In this document: positions 32,834 through 41,793 of the stretch, in pieces | Layout of the letters: each line of letters opens with the position of its first letter | Numbering within the stretch: the first letter of the stretch is position 1 | Assembly: GCF_008831045.1 (NCBI RefSeq) | Contig: NZ_WAJS01000013.1 | Span: forward strand, 17,599-81,598 | DNA: 64,000 nucleotides | Reading direction: 5' to 3' | Source: Adlercreutzia muris | GTDB taxonomy: Bacteria; Actinomycetota; Coriobacteriia; Coriobacteriales; Eggerthellaceae | Notes under the pieces: generated by a model | Databases searched by the model: none | What the model saw: the letters and a program-made list of their open reading frames with translations, nothing else | What the model was told of the DNA's origin: nothing | Position numbers and translations under genes: made by a program

Positions 32834-33970
32834 CTAGGCAGCCGGAGCGTAAGGCCCGGGGTCGCTGGGCGGGAAATCGATGACGACCTCGCCGGCGGCG
32901 ACGTTACCCTCGCAGTCAGTGGCGATTACCGCATAGGTGCCGCCCGGCACGGTGAAGCGAAGCTCCCAGATGGAATCCTCGCCATTCACGCGGGTAGTCT
33001 CTGTCGAGCGGTAGACAGTGCCGTCCTCTGCCGTCAACGTTACACTCGCGATACCTGATTCATCTCTCAAAGACACCACCGATACGCCGTGCTCGAAGCG
33101 TAGCTCCTCCAAAGCGGGAGGCGTCGTATCGCCGACGGCCTCGGCAAGCGGGGTGCTGGAATTGCCGATGATCTCCGGAGTCATCGAGCTTGCGTTCGGC
33201 ATCAGGTGTCCCGCTGCCACGAGTCCGATGCAGCCGATAGCCGCCACGCATGCTGCTACCGAGACGATGCGCACGCCCCAGTCGATGGGTCGCGTTGGCC
33301 GATGGATCGCTCGCGGGCGAGCGCCCTCGGCTAGAGGGTCCTCCACCGCTTGCTGCAAGAGGAGGGGCAGCGCCGACCCGAACGGGAGGACTCCCAGCTT
33401 GTCCCGCAACTTGCCGAGGGCCCGTTTGATGGTGCGCTTTACCGTGCTCTCGGACACGCCCAGATTCTCGGCGATAGCGGCAAGGCCCATGTCCTGGTAG
33501 AACCGCATGAGGATAGCCTCGCGTTCGCGATCGTCCAACTCGCTCCGCAAGGCCGCGGCCAGGCGAGCGCCCTCGTCGCGCCCGCTCGCAATATCGGCGG
33601 GATCGGCTTCGCTTGCGGCGGCAAGGCCGGCAGGGCCTTGTGCTTCCAGGCCTTGCAATTCATCGTGCGTCGAAGATGCTTCTCGCGGGTGACGGCCGCG
33701 TTCGAGGTAGCGCAGGCACGCGTTGCGTGTCACTGTGTTCAGGTAGCCAACGAAAGCCCGGGGCCGGATGTCGCCTTTATGCTCCCAGGCGATGAGGAAC
33801 ACTTCCTGGAGCACATCGGGCGCAGCCGCGTCGCCGACTTTGCCGACGATGGTGAAGTACTGAGCTTGGGCTGTGCGTAGATAGAGCTCCTCGAAGGCCC
33901 TCCGATCGCCGCCTTGCGCCTGCACGACGAGCGCGGCCAACTCCTCGTATGCCCGGTGCTCTCGTGCCAA
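32834..33970 (-). CDS. ECF sigma factor fused to transmembrane helix and external Ig-like domain
   Basis: A 378-residue fusion. Residues 1-90 match sigma region 2 (FEELYLRTAQAQYFTIVGKV, DVLQEVFLIAWEHKG, FVGYLNTVTRNACLRYLER) and about 135-195 region 4 (DDREREAILMRFYQDMG, IAENLGVSESTVKRTIKRAL). A helix at 233-255 spans the membrane, and the rest is a beta-rich external domain ending with TDCEGNVAAGEVVIDF, like bacterial Ig domains. The start appears to be TTG 33970 with GAGAGG upstream; a longer open frame reaches 34213 but looks non-coding. The divergent neighbour is an LPXTG protein with similar domains. A soluble sigma tied to the membrane suggests surface sensing; this is inference. Confidence 0.85.
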   Translation of the reverse strand: MAREHRAYEELAALVVQAQGGDRRAFEELYLRTAQAQYFTIVGKVGDAAAPDVLQEVFLIAWEHKGDIRPRAFVGYLNTVTRNACLRYLERGRHPREASSTHDELQGLEAQGPAGLAAASEADPADIASGRDEGARLAAALRSELDDREREAILMRFYQDMGLAAIAENLGVSESTVKRTIKRALGKLRDKLGVLPFGSALPLLLQQAVEDPLAEGARPRAIHRPTRPIDWGVRIVSVAACVAAIGCIGLVAAGHLMPNASSMTPEIIGNSSTPLAEAVGDTTPPALEELRFEHGVSVVSLRDESGIASVTLTAEDGTVYRSTETTRVNGEDSIWELRFTVPGGTYAVIATDCEGNVAAGEVVIDFPPSDPGPYAPAA

Positions 33971-34178
33971 TATGCGACCTCTCGAATGAAGGGAAGGGAC
34001 TTGCGAGAGTTCTGTCTGCGGATAACCCTCGCGGCTGCGTAGTGTAGCAGATCGGCGAAGATCCTGGAGTTTGCAAGCTTGTGAAGGAAATGTGAATCTG
34101 GCAAGATAACAACGAGAAAGGTGACCCGCTTCCCCTGATAGGCGGCTGTTTGTTATTGATGAATTGTCGGCAGGCCCC

Positions 34179-34209
34179 CGCAACGGCCTGTTAGAGATCG
34201 GCCGTTGCG
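34179..34209 (+). promoter_or_regulatory. Hairpin in leader of LPXTG protein gene
   Basis: Perfect 10-bp stem CGCAACGGCC/GGCCGTTGCG with an 11-base loop, ending about ten bases before the GAGGAG ribosome site of the gene at 34231. No T-tract follows. It may affect translation or mRNA stability. Confidence 0.45.
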
Positions 34210-34230
34210 TCAATCTACGAGGAGAATGTT

Positions 34231-37143
34231 ATGGAAAGAAGGGAAGGACGGGCCGCGTTTAGGCTGCTGCGTCCCCGACGGGCCGCTGAGTCCCATGTGC
34301 GCCGCACTCAGACGAGCGCCACTTCCTTGCGCGGGATGGCGCTGCGCACTGCTCTGACAGTATTGCTCGCCGTGGGTCTGATGCCGTTGTGGGGAGAGGC
34401 GCCTGGCATTGAACTTGCGCAAGCGGGAGAGCCAGGAGAAGCTCAGTCGACCGGAGCACGTGCCGACGAGGGCTTCGTGGGCACAACGGATTACAACACC
34501 CTGTTAGAGGCTACGAATCTCAATGGCGAGCCGGCTCTCATAGAGGGTTCGACGTTGCGGGCAGGGTCGACCCTCCAGCCCGAGCACTACGATTTCGTGC
34601 CGGGAGACCTCTATCCCTACTATATTGTGAGCGACAGCGCGTTTCTCTCGAGGGGGCCTGTTTCCCTGACGGCGAGCTGGATGGTGCGCACTCATGCCGC
34701 AGCGAGCCCCATTGTGGAAGCCGAGAAGGAGAAGTATGCGTTCTTCACGTACTTCAGCGTCTGCTTTCTTGATAGGCCCGAGGCGACGAAAGCTGGAGGT
34801 CTTGGGATTTGCACCTATGGGCAAGAGTGGACCACCTCCATGGCGTCGCCGCGGACGATCACCTACGCGACCCGTATTATTGACGGGGTTAATCAGACGC
34901 GTTTCAACGAGAAGGAGCTGCCCGAGTATACGCGGCCCTCGTTAGTCTATGCCTACGATGCGGCTGCCGATACCTTCACGGTGGAGCTGGACGGCGAGCA
35001 GACCATGCGCGTTGCGAACGTGCGAAGAGACTACCTGGGAGGAGCTTCAGAGTGCTGGCTGGGTCTTTCGGGCGGCATCGGGTGGCGCAACGATCTGGTG
35101 GAGACCCTGGATCCCAGTAATCCGGAAAAATACCCTGCTACTCAGACGCGCACCGTCGGGCTCACATTCGATTCCATGGCATTGCCGAAGTTGGACCCTG
35201 AGATCAGCGGAATCTCTCTGTATCGCTACAACGATGCAACGAAGAAGTACGACATTCCGGTGGAAAAGCACGATGTGCTGGGGGCAGGCGAGGTGGTGCA
35301 GGTGCGCTGCACCGTGCGCAATAAAAGTGCGGCGGCCTCTGCGGACGGTTTCGACGAGCAGTATTCCATGCACCTGAAGCTGGCTCATACCACCGACAAT
35401 CCTACCCAGGGTATCGCGCCCTTTGCGGAGGCCGGTTTTCCCATGGAGGTGGTGGACAAGAACGGTACAGTTACCTCGTCGGTTGAGGAGCCAGGGCCGG
35501 AGACGCTTTCCGGTAAGGTCGGTGTGCCCATCACGCTTTCGGGGAACGATCCCGTGTCGGTGACCTACTTTGCCCGCATTAACCAGGCCGATGGTCACGC
35601 CGTGAAGGTAAGCCACGAGCTGATCGAAGATACCTTCCAAGGTAGCCAGTTCGCCACGGCAGAGCTTATCGCCGATCAGGAACTAAAGCCGGCGCCTCCC
35701 TCGATGGATCCCGACGACCCGGATTCGGGGGCTGGCACGGCCTTTCACTATACGCGTCTGCCCATCGCCAACGAGAACGGGTGGAACCGGTCGCCGGTGG
35801 CGGTCACGTTCTATGCCGGCGATTTCGACGAGCTTCTCGTGACCGCTTCGGATGGAGGGGCTCTTGGGACTTTGGCCGATCGCGAGGCATGGCGGCAGAC
35901 GGCCGACACCGACGGCGTGACCGTGTCGCTTCAAGCGCGCAGCACTGCGGGCGCGCTGTCGAAGAAGGGGACGGAGGCCATCAGGATAGACACCCATGTC
36001 CCCGCACTTCGCTGGGATGCCAGTGCGGGAACGTTGACGGCCGACGACAGCGTCCCGCCGAGTTCGGGTAAGGCGGTGGCAGGCGTGTGGAAGGTGTACC
36101 GCGTGAAGGCCGACGGGCGAGCGCTCGATACCGACGACGTGACGAAGTCGCCGGTTGTCGGTGCGTCCGCATGTAGCCTTTCGGCGGGTTCCGTTGGAGG
36201 CGATCGGGTTGCCATGTCCCGTGCCGAAGGGCAAGCTGCCTGGGATTTTAACCTAACGGACGGCGTCGGCGCGACAGTGCAGACAGTTGCCTCTCCTGCC
36301 CCCGGGTTCTATGTGGCTGAGGACGCAGCCGGCAATGTGAGCTCCGTGGTGGAGGTGCGCGAGGCAGATGAGCCGACAACTCCGGGACCAGATGGCCCTG
36401 AAGGGCCGGGCGACCAGGATCCGACAGGCCCGGGCGGCCAAAACCCCACGAATCCGCCCGATTCCGAAACGCCCGGTCCTCCGACGGTGATCATCAAGCC
36501 TGACCCGGGAAAGCCCGGCGACACGTCCAAGCCGCTGCCCCCCACCAAGGTGGAAGAGGATCCGGCGGGGAAGCTCTCCCACGCCGTCATCGAGGACGAC
36601 CTCACCGTCGGTACCGCAAAGGCGTTCCCGTCGGCTGTTGATTTCACGACGCTCTTCTCGGAGCGTTACGACGTTTCCTCGACCTTGTCCGACGGCGCAC
36701 TGACCTACGGGCCGATCCGCATCTTCAACGCTGACGGTCAGGAGGTGGATGCGGTTGACCGCACGAAGCCCGGTGATTGGGTTATCGAGCAGCGCATTGT
36801 CGACTCGGCTGGCAATTCCACCACGATTCGGCTGTCCTATCATGTGCGCGAAGGCGTTATCGACGGATGGCTGGGAAGCGGCAATGCCTCCGATGGCCTC
36901 GGCGGAACCGGAGGATCGTCTGGCGGCGACGGCTCCGCGGGGGCCGGGGCGGCTGCGGGTGAGGGGAGGGGCCGCTTCGCCTCAGCGTTGCGCGCACTGC
37001 CCCAGACAGGTGGCATCTTCGGGTCCTGCCCGCTGCATGTCCTGTTCGCGTTGATCATGGTGCTGGCCTCGGCGTACGGCATGATGCGCCTGCGCCAGGA
37101 GTCCCTCGATTGCAAGGAGCGTTACCGTGAAGCTGTCCGATAA
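34231..37143 (+). CDS. LPXTG-anchored surface protein with Ig-like domains
   Basis: A 970-residue secreted protein. A basic N-terminal extension of about 40 residues precedes a signal-peptide core (LRTALTVLLAVGLMPLWG). Several beta-rich modules follow; late ones contain FYVAEDAAGNVSSVVEV and IVDSAGNSTTIRLSYHV, the typical last strands of bacterial Ig-like domains. A Pro/Gly/Asp-rich linker at about 705-740 and a Gly-rich stretch near 890-915 precede the sorting signal LPQTG at 923, a hydrophobic helix and a charged tail with Arg/Lys. It would be attached to peptidoglycan by a sortase outside this window. It is divergent from the sigma fusion gene, a plausible regulator. RBS GAGGAGAATGTT precedes ATG. 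Ligand unknown. Confidence 0.9.
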   Translation: MERREGRAAFRLLRPRRAAESHVRRTQTSATSLRGMALRTALTVLLAVGLMPLWGEAPGIELAQAGEPGEAQSTGARADEGFVGTTDYNTLLEATNLNGEPALIEGSTLRAGSTLQPEHYDFVPGDLYPYYIVSDSAFLSRGPVSLTASWMVRTHAAASPIVEAEKEKYAFFTYFSVCFLDRPEATKAGGLGICTYGQEWTTSMASPRTITYATRIIDGVNQTRFNEKELPEYTRPSLVYAYDAAADTFTVELDGEQTMRVANVRRDYLGGASECWLGLSGGIGWRNDLVETLDPSNPEKYPATQTRTVGLTFDSMALPKLDPEISGISLYRYNDATKKYDIPVEKHDVLGAGEVVQVRCTVRNKSAAASADGFDEQYSMHLKLAHTTDNPTQGIAPFAEAGFPMEVVDKNGTVTSSVEEPGPETLSGKVGVPITLSGNDPVSVTYFARINQADGHAVKVSHELIEDTFQGSQFATAELIADQELKPAPPSMDPDDPDSGAGTAFHYTRLPIANENGWNRSPVAVTFYAGDFDELLVTASDGGALGTLADREAWRQTADTDGVTVSLQARSTAGALSKKGTEAIRIDTHVPALRWDASAGTLTADDSVPPSSGKAVAGVWKVYRVKADGRALDTDDVTKSPVVGASACSLSAGSVGGDRVAMSRAEGQAAWDFNLTDGVGATVQTVASPAPGFYVAEDAAGNVSSVVEVREADEPTTPGPDGPEGPGDQDPTGPGGQNPTNPPDSETPGPPTVIIKPDPGKPGDTSKPLPPTKVEEDPAGKLSHAVIEDDLTVGTAKAFPSAVDFTTLFSERYDVSSTLSDGALTYGPIRIFNADGQEVDAVDRTKPGDWVIEQRIVDSAGNSTTIRLSYHVREGVIDGWLGSGNASDGLGGTGGSSGGDGSAGAGAAAGEGRGRFASALRALPQTGGIFGSCPLHVLFALIMVLASAYGMMRLRQESLDCKERYREAVR

Positions 37144-37333
37144 GATGCTCTTCTTCCTGCTCGCGCTAGCCGCCATCGCCTTGCCCACTCTCGGCATGTG
37201 CGCGTTCGATCTGCTGTGGGCCGTGGCCGCATTGGGAGTTGTCTCGTTCTGGGCGGTGCTCGTGCACCGTCGCTGCAACGGCCGCTATGATCGCGAGTTC
37301 CCCGGGCGCTCCTCGAGCGGAGGCAGGGAGTAG
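37127..37333 (+). CDS. Small two-helix membrane protein
   Basis: A 68-residue protein with two hydrophobic helices (about residues 7-25 and 29-47), then a basic tail with RRCNGRYDREFPGR. GTG 37127 has AAGGAG at 37114-37119, seven bases upstream, and lies inside the end of the LPXTG gene (17-base overlap), so translation is coupled to it. No family recognised. It may assist or accompany the surface protein. Confidence 0.6.
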   Translation: MKLSDKMLFFLLALAAIALPTLGMCAFDLLWAVAALGVVSFWAVLVHRRCNGRYDREFPGRSSSGGRE

Positions 37334-37526
37334 GGCGTCCTGCGCTTCTTGGGTGCTTTCAACCTTGCGGTTTTCTTTCGGGTATTTGACGGCCTCCGCC
37401 TCGGCGGGGGCCGTTCGGGTATAGTGTCACGAAACCTTTGGGCGGGGCAGGGAAAGACCCCGCGTGCGACGGGTTTGCCCGCGGTGCGGCGAGGAGCCGC
37501 ATTCGGCGGGAGCCCATCAGGAGAGG

Positions 37527-39755
37527 ATGAGATTAGTGGCACAATCTGGTTTGGATGCGCTGCTCGAGGCGCTTCGTCAGTCGGGTATGAACACCGACGG
37601 CGTGGAATCGGGATCGGGTGCGAACGCGAACGCCGGCTCCGGTGCTGGCCCGCAGACGCCCGGCGGCAGCGGTGTCGGCAACGGCGCGGGCGCCTCGGGC
37701 TCGCGCGGCGGCGTGGGCGGTTTCGGGAGCTTCCCGTTCGGGGGCTTCGGCGGATTCGGCGGCGCAGGCAACGGCGGCGGACGCGGCCGGGGCGGCTCCG
37801 GCAACGGGGGGAGCGGCGGCCCCACGGTCGATTTCGAGTTTCTGGCCAACGACTTCCACCTGCCATCCAAGAAGTGGCTCGTGGTGCTGATTTTGGTGGC
37901 CCTGCTCGTCATCGCGGGCGCCTACTGGTGGTTCCACCCGTCCATCAACATTCACTCTACCGACTTCTGGGGCTTTGTCTTCATTGTCATCCTGCTGCCG
38001 CTGTTCCTCATCTTCTGGGTGCGCAGCAAGCAGTACAAGACCGGCACCAAGGAAGTGACGAAGAACGAGGGCAAGGCCAAGACCTTCCGCGCACTGTCCT
38101 TCGTGCCCGTGGCCGTGGTGGCGCTCGTGGCTATCGGCGCGGTCATGTCCATGGCCATCTTCCCCGGCAATGCCGAGAAGTATTCCAACGTGCTGAAGAC
38201 CGACACGCTGGAGTTCGCCCAGGACATCAAGGAAGTGAACTACAGCGAGATTCCCGTCATCGACCGCGACTCGGCCATTCTGCTGGGTAACCGCGAGATG
38301 GGCTCCATCCCCGAGTACGTGAGCCAGTTCGAGGTGTCGAACCTGTACTCCCAGATCAACTACCAGGGCACGCCGGTGCGCGTGAGCCCCTTGGGTTACG
38401 CCGACCTGTTCAAGTGGTTCACCAACCGTGACGGCGGTATTCCGGCCTACGCTCTGGTGAACATGACCACCCAGGACGCGGAGATCGTGCGCTTGGGCGA
38501 CAATCCCATCTACTACTCCCAGAGCGAGCCTTTGGCCCGCAACATCGACCGCCATGTGCAGCTGAAGTACCCCTTCTACATGTTCGGCGAGAAGTCCTTC
38601 GAGATTGACGAAGACGGGCACCCCTGGTGGATCTGCCCCGTGCGCGACTTCACCATCGGGCTCTTCGGCGGCGAGACCATCAGCCGCGTGGTGCTGTGCG
38701 ACGCCACGACGGGCGAGACTCAGGACCTGTCGGTGGAGGAGTGCCCCGAGTGGGTCGACCGCGTGTTCCCGGCCGAGCTGCTCATCCAGCAGTACAACTG
38801 GTGGGGCTCCTACAACAACGGGTGGCTGAACTCGTTCCTCGGCCAGGAGGGCGTGGTGCGCACCACGCCGGGCACCGACGGCACGCTCGGCTACAACTAC
38901 ATCGCCAAGGACGACGATGTGTGGGTGTACACCGGCGTCACCTCGGCCACGGCCGACAACTCCATCATCGGCTTCGTGCTGGTGAACCAGCGCACTCAGG
39001 AGTCGCACTTCTACAGCGTGGCCGGCGCCACCGAGGACTCGGCCATGGAATCGGCCGAGGGCCAGGTGCAGAACTTGCGCTACACTTCCACGTTCCCGCT
39101 GCTCATCAATGTGGGCAACCAGCCCACGTACTTCATGGCCCTGAAGGACGGCGCGGGCCTGGTGAAGAAGTTCGCCATGATCGACATCCAGCGCTACCAG
39201 AACGTGGCCGTGGGCGATACGGTGGCCGATACTCAGAAGGCCTACGAGGCCCTGCTGGCCACCAACGGCGTGGTGTCCGAGAGCGACGGCGGCACGGCCA
39301 CCGACGTGAAGACCGTGAAGGGCACCATTCGCTCGCTCAACCAAGCGGTCATCGAGGGCAACACCCATTTCTATGTGACCTTGGAGGACGAGGACGGCAA
39401 TATCTTCGACTTCGCGCTGCCGGGCCTGCTGGACATTGTGGGCTATAAGGTGGGTGACGTCATCAACTTCACCTACGTGGAATCGGCGGGCAGTAACGTG
39501 AGCCCTGCCTACGAGATCTTGGGCGGCGACGGCAAGGCCCCGGCGACGGAGGATGCCGCAGGTTCGGATGGCAGCGCGGCTGGCGACGCGGGCGCCCCGG
39601 CTGACGCAAATGCGGATGGCTCGGCAGCTGCACCGACTCCTGCCGGCGACGAGAACGCCTCTGGCGAGCCCGAGGACGACGTTGTGGAACAGAACGGTGC
39701 GGCCCAAACCCCCGAGGAGGTAGCTGCCGGCGACGACACGAAGCAGGCGGCATAG
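37527..39755 (+). CDS. Large membrane protein with Gly-rich N-terminus, unknown function
   Basis: About 742 residues. The region near residues 20-105 is Gly/Ser-rich and disordered (GGFGGFGGAGNGGGRGRGG), followed by three hydrophobic helices (KKWLVVLILVALLVIAGAYW; FWGFVFIVILLPLFLIFW; LSFVPVAVVALVAIGAVMS) and a large, probably external, mixed domain of about 450 residues. Near the end is an OB-fold-like segment (GTIRSLNQAVIEGNTHFYVTLEDEDG), then an acidic Ala-rich tail. No family was recognised. ATG 37527 has CAGGAGAGG upstream; GTG 37536 and an upstream GTG at 37464 that would add a CPRCG motif are possible. It ends in a strong terminator and follows the LPXTG gene in the same direction with a 193-base gap. 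Confidence 0.75.
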   Translation: MRLVAQSGLDALLEALRQSGMNTDGVESGSGANANAGSGAGPQTPGGSGVGNGAGASGSRGGVGGFGSFPFGGFGGFGGAGNGGGRGRGGSGNGGSGGPTVDFEFLANDFHLPSKKWLVVLILVALLVIAGAYWWFHPSINIHSTDFWGFVFIVILLPLFLIFWVRSKQYKTGTKEVTKNEGKAKTFRALSFVPVAVVALVAIGAVMSMAIFPGNAEKYSNVLKTDTLEFAQDIKEVNYSEIPVIDRDSAILLGNREMGSIPEYVSQFEVSNLYSQINYQGTPVRVSPLGYADLFKWFTNRDGGIPAYALVNMTTQDAEIVRLGDNPIYYSQSEPLARNIDRHVQLKYPFYMFGEKSFEIDEDGHPWWICPVRDFTIGLFGGETISRVVLCDATTGETQDLSVEECPEWVDRVFPAELLIQQYNWWGSYNNGWLNSFLGQEGVVRTTPGTDGTLGYNYIAKDDDVWVYTGVTSATADNSIIGFVLVNQRTQESHFYSVAGATEDSAMESAEGQVQNLRYTSTFPLLINVGNQPTYFMALKDGAGLVKKFAMIDIQRYQNVAVGDTVADTQKAYEALLATNGVVSESDGGTATDVKTVKGTIRSLNQAVIEGNTHFYVTLEDEDGNIFDFALPGLLDIVGYKVGDVINFTYVESAGSNVSPAYEILGGDGKAPATEDAAGSDGSAAGDAGAPADANADGSAAAPTPAGDENASGEPEDDVVEQNGAAQTPEEVAAGDDTKQAA

Positions 39756-39781
39756 TTCCAGCAGCTTTCAGGCTAAGGTTT

Positions 39782-39813
39782 AAAACGGACGGGACCAATC
39801 CCGTCCGTTTTTT
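39782..39813 (+). terminator. Strong intrinsic terminator
   Basis: 13-bp stem AAAACGGACGGGA/TCCCGTCCGTTTT with CCAA loop, T-tract on the plus side (and A-tract for the opposite strand). Confidence 0.95.
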
Positions 39814-40040
39814 GTTTCCCCAGATCAATGCCAAGGTTTATAGAGGGGGTTACAGCTTTAAACTTCTTTTTCCCGCTTGGTCGATGTGCGATTTCGACGC
39901 GGCGTTCATAGTGCGTGGTGCAGCGAGGGAGCTGCGGCGGATGGGGCGAGGGAGCCCCTCCGAACCTGAGGCAGCAGCCGCTGCGCCGCGATCCGGGAAG
40001 GCCGGGGGCGGAACCCAGAGAGAGGGAAAGGGAGTTCATC

Positions 40041-41669
40041 ATGACCAAGTCCACTATGTCTCGTCGCGACCTGTTCAAGTTCGGTGGCGTAGCCGCCATG
40101 GGTGTGGCCGCTGCCGGAGCGCTCGCCGGTTGCGGGCAGCCCAAGCTCGCCGGCACGGGCGACGCCGCAGGTGCGGCCGGGGACGGTTCCACCTATATGG
40201 GGCCGAGCTTCCTGAACAAGCCGGCCGAGATCACCGATTTCGCCGAGGAGCACACCTACGACGTCGTCGTGGTCGGCGCGGGCGAGTCGGGCCTGGCCGC
40301 CATTCACGCCGCCCTTGAGGTCGGCGCCACTGTGGGCGTGCTGCAGAGCCTGTCCATCGTGCAGACCGCCGGCAACATGGGCGCCTCCATCGATCTGACC
40401 AAGACGAGCGAGACCGGCATCAAAGCGGCTCTCTCCTTCATCAACTACAAGAGCGACTACCGCGCCAACCTGGGCCAGGTAGAGGCCTGGGCTCGCAACT
40501 CCCAGGAGGCCCTGGCCTGGTGGGCCGAGGCGGCGGCCAAGGGCGGCAGCGAGTCGCAGCCCTATGATTATGTGGTGAACTGCAACGGCCACGACGTGTA
40601 CTTCCACGCCAACACCTACTTCCATGACGAGGGCCATCAGAAGGGCGCGCTCGTGATCGGCGAGCAGGTGCAGGAGGAAGGTGCCGAGATCTTCTTCGAG
40701 ACCCCCTGCGTGCAGCTCTACATGGAGGACGGCCGGGTGGCCGGCGCCATCGGCGAGACCAAGGACGGCGGCCACGTGCTGCTGCGCGCCTCCAAGGGCG
40801 TCATCATGGCCGCGGGCGACTACGTGGGCGACTCCGAGATGCTCGAGTTCTACACTCCCGACGCCAAGGGCCTGCACCAGGCCGTGGACTTCCGCAACGG
40901 CACGGGCCTGAAGGCCGCCATGTGGGTGGGTGCTCAGATGTGTCCCGCCTCCCACACCAAGATGGTGCACGGCGAGGGCCCGAAGGTGCGCTTCGAGATG
41001 CCGTACTTGTTCCTCGACCGCCACGGCAAGCGCTTCATGGACGAGGGCTGCTGCCGCATGGGCTACCTGAACGAGTTCACCAACAAGTACCTGGCCGAGG
41101 TCGACTTCGCCGAGTCCACCGCTGTGAAGTTCTTCTCCATCGTGCCGACCAACTGGCAGGAGCACTACGACGCCTGGGAGTCGTTCTCCGACATCTCCAT
41201 CCACAACGCCTACCGCAACGTCGATCCCGAGGCCTGGATCAAGGGCGAGACCCTGGAAGAGCTGGCGGCCAACATGATCGCGTTCGCCGACGAGGAGGGC
41301 TGGGCCCACGACTACACCGTGGAGGCCATCGTGGAGTCCATCAACCACTACAACGAGCTGGTGGCTGCTGGCGAGGGCGACGCCGACTTCGGCAAGCGCG
41401 ACGAGTACATGGTGCCCATCGAGGCCCCCTGCTACGCCGTGCCGCGCGGCGCCAACAACATCGACGCTCTGGTGGACGGTCTGTGGTGCGACGGCAACTT
41501 CCAGTGCCTCGACGTTGACATGAAGCCGATCGAGGGCCTGTTCGCCGTCGGCAACGCCTCTGGCCCCTTCTTCGGCAACAGCAACTACCCCATGGATATC
41601 GAGGGCCTGTCGGTGGGCCGCGCCATCACCACGGGCTTTGTGACCGGTCGCTACGTCGCGGGTCTGTAA
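40041..41669 (+). CDS. Tat-exported FAD-dependent reductase, second paralogue
   Basis: A 542-residue FAD_binding_2 protein with Tat signal SRRDLFK (residues 7-13), LAGC at Cys31, and dinucleotide-binding GAGESG (79-84). It keeps the late FAD contact region (IEGLFAVGNASG) and ends NYPMDIEGLSVGRAITTGFV, the helix entering the FAD pocket. The fumarate-reductase HTMGG motif is absent; the matching region is CYAVPRGANNIDALV. It is quite different from the paralogue at 27983 in this region, so the two likely reduce different compounds. GAAAGGGAG precedes ATG. The LuxR-type gene downstream is probably its regulator. Electron donor not found nearby. Confidence 0.88.
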   Translation: MTKSTMSRRDLFKFGGVAAMGVAAAGALAGCGQPKLAGTGDAAGAAGDGSTYMGPSFLNKPAEITDFAEEHTYDVVVVGAGESGLAAIHAALEVGATVGVLQSLSIVQTAGNMGASIDLTKTSETGIKAALSFINYKSDYRANLGQVEAWARNSQEALAWWAEAAAKGGSESQPYDYVVNCNGHDVYFHANTYFHDEGHQKGALVIGEQVQEEGAEIFFETPCVQLYMEDGRVAGAIGETKDGGHVLLRASKGVIMAAGDYVGDSEMLEFYTPDAKGLHQAVDFRNGTGLKAAMWVGAQMCPASHTKMVHGEGPKVRFEMPYLFLDRHGKRFMDEGCCRMGYLNEFTNKYLAEVDFAESTAVKFFSIVPTNWQEHYDAWESFSDISIHNAYRNVDPEAWIKGETLEELAANMIAFADEEGWAHDYTVEAIVESINHYNELVAAGEGDADFGKRDEYMVPIEAPCYAVPRGANNIDALVDGLWCDGNFQCLDVDMKPIEGLFAVGNASGPFFGNSNYPMDIEGLSVGRAITTGFVTGRYVAGL

Positions 41670-41727
41670 GTCATCCCCCGTTCTGCCGCTCCTGTTCCCT
41701 CCCCACGGTGCGGCGGAACTCTCCCTC

Positions 41728-41757
41728 AAAGCCGGCGATCTTCGGGTCGCCGGCTTT
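41728..41757 (+). terminator. Terminator after second flavoprotein gene
   Basis: 11-bp stem AAAGCCGGCGA/TCGCCGGCTTT with 8-base loop. The T-tract is only the TTT of the stem, so strength is moderate. Confidence 0.65.
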
Positions 41758-41793
41758 GCCGTGTATAATCACCTTGCATAAGGAGGGACGCCC

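Noticed and set aside
33971..34213. Extended N-terminus of the sigma fusion
   Set aside because: The additional 81 codons look non-coding, and the region would hold the promoters of two divergent genes. TTG 33970 with a GAGAGG upstream fits sigma region 2 better.
37533..39707. 724-residue open frame on the minus strand
   Set aside because: Antisense shadow of the membrane protein at 37527, which has consistent helices and a ribosome site.
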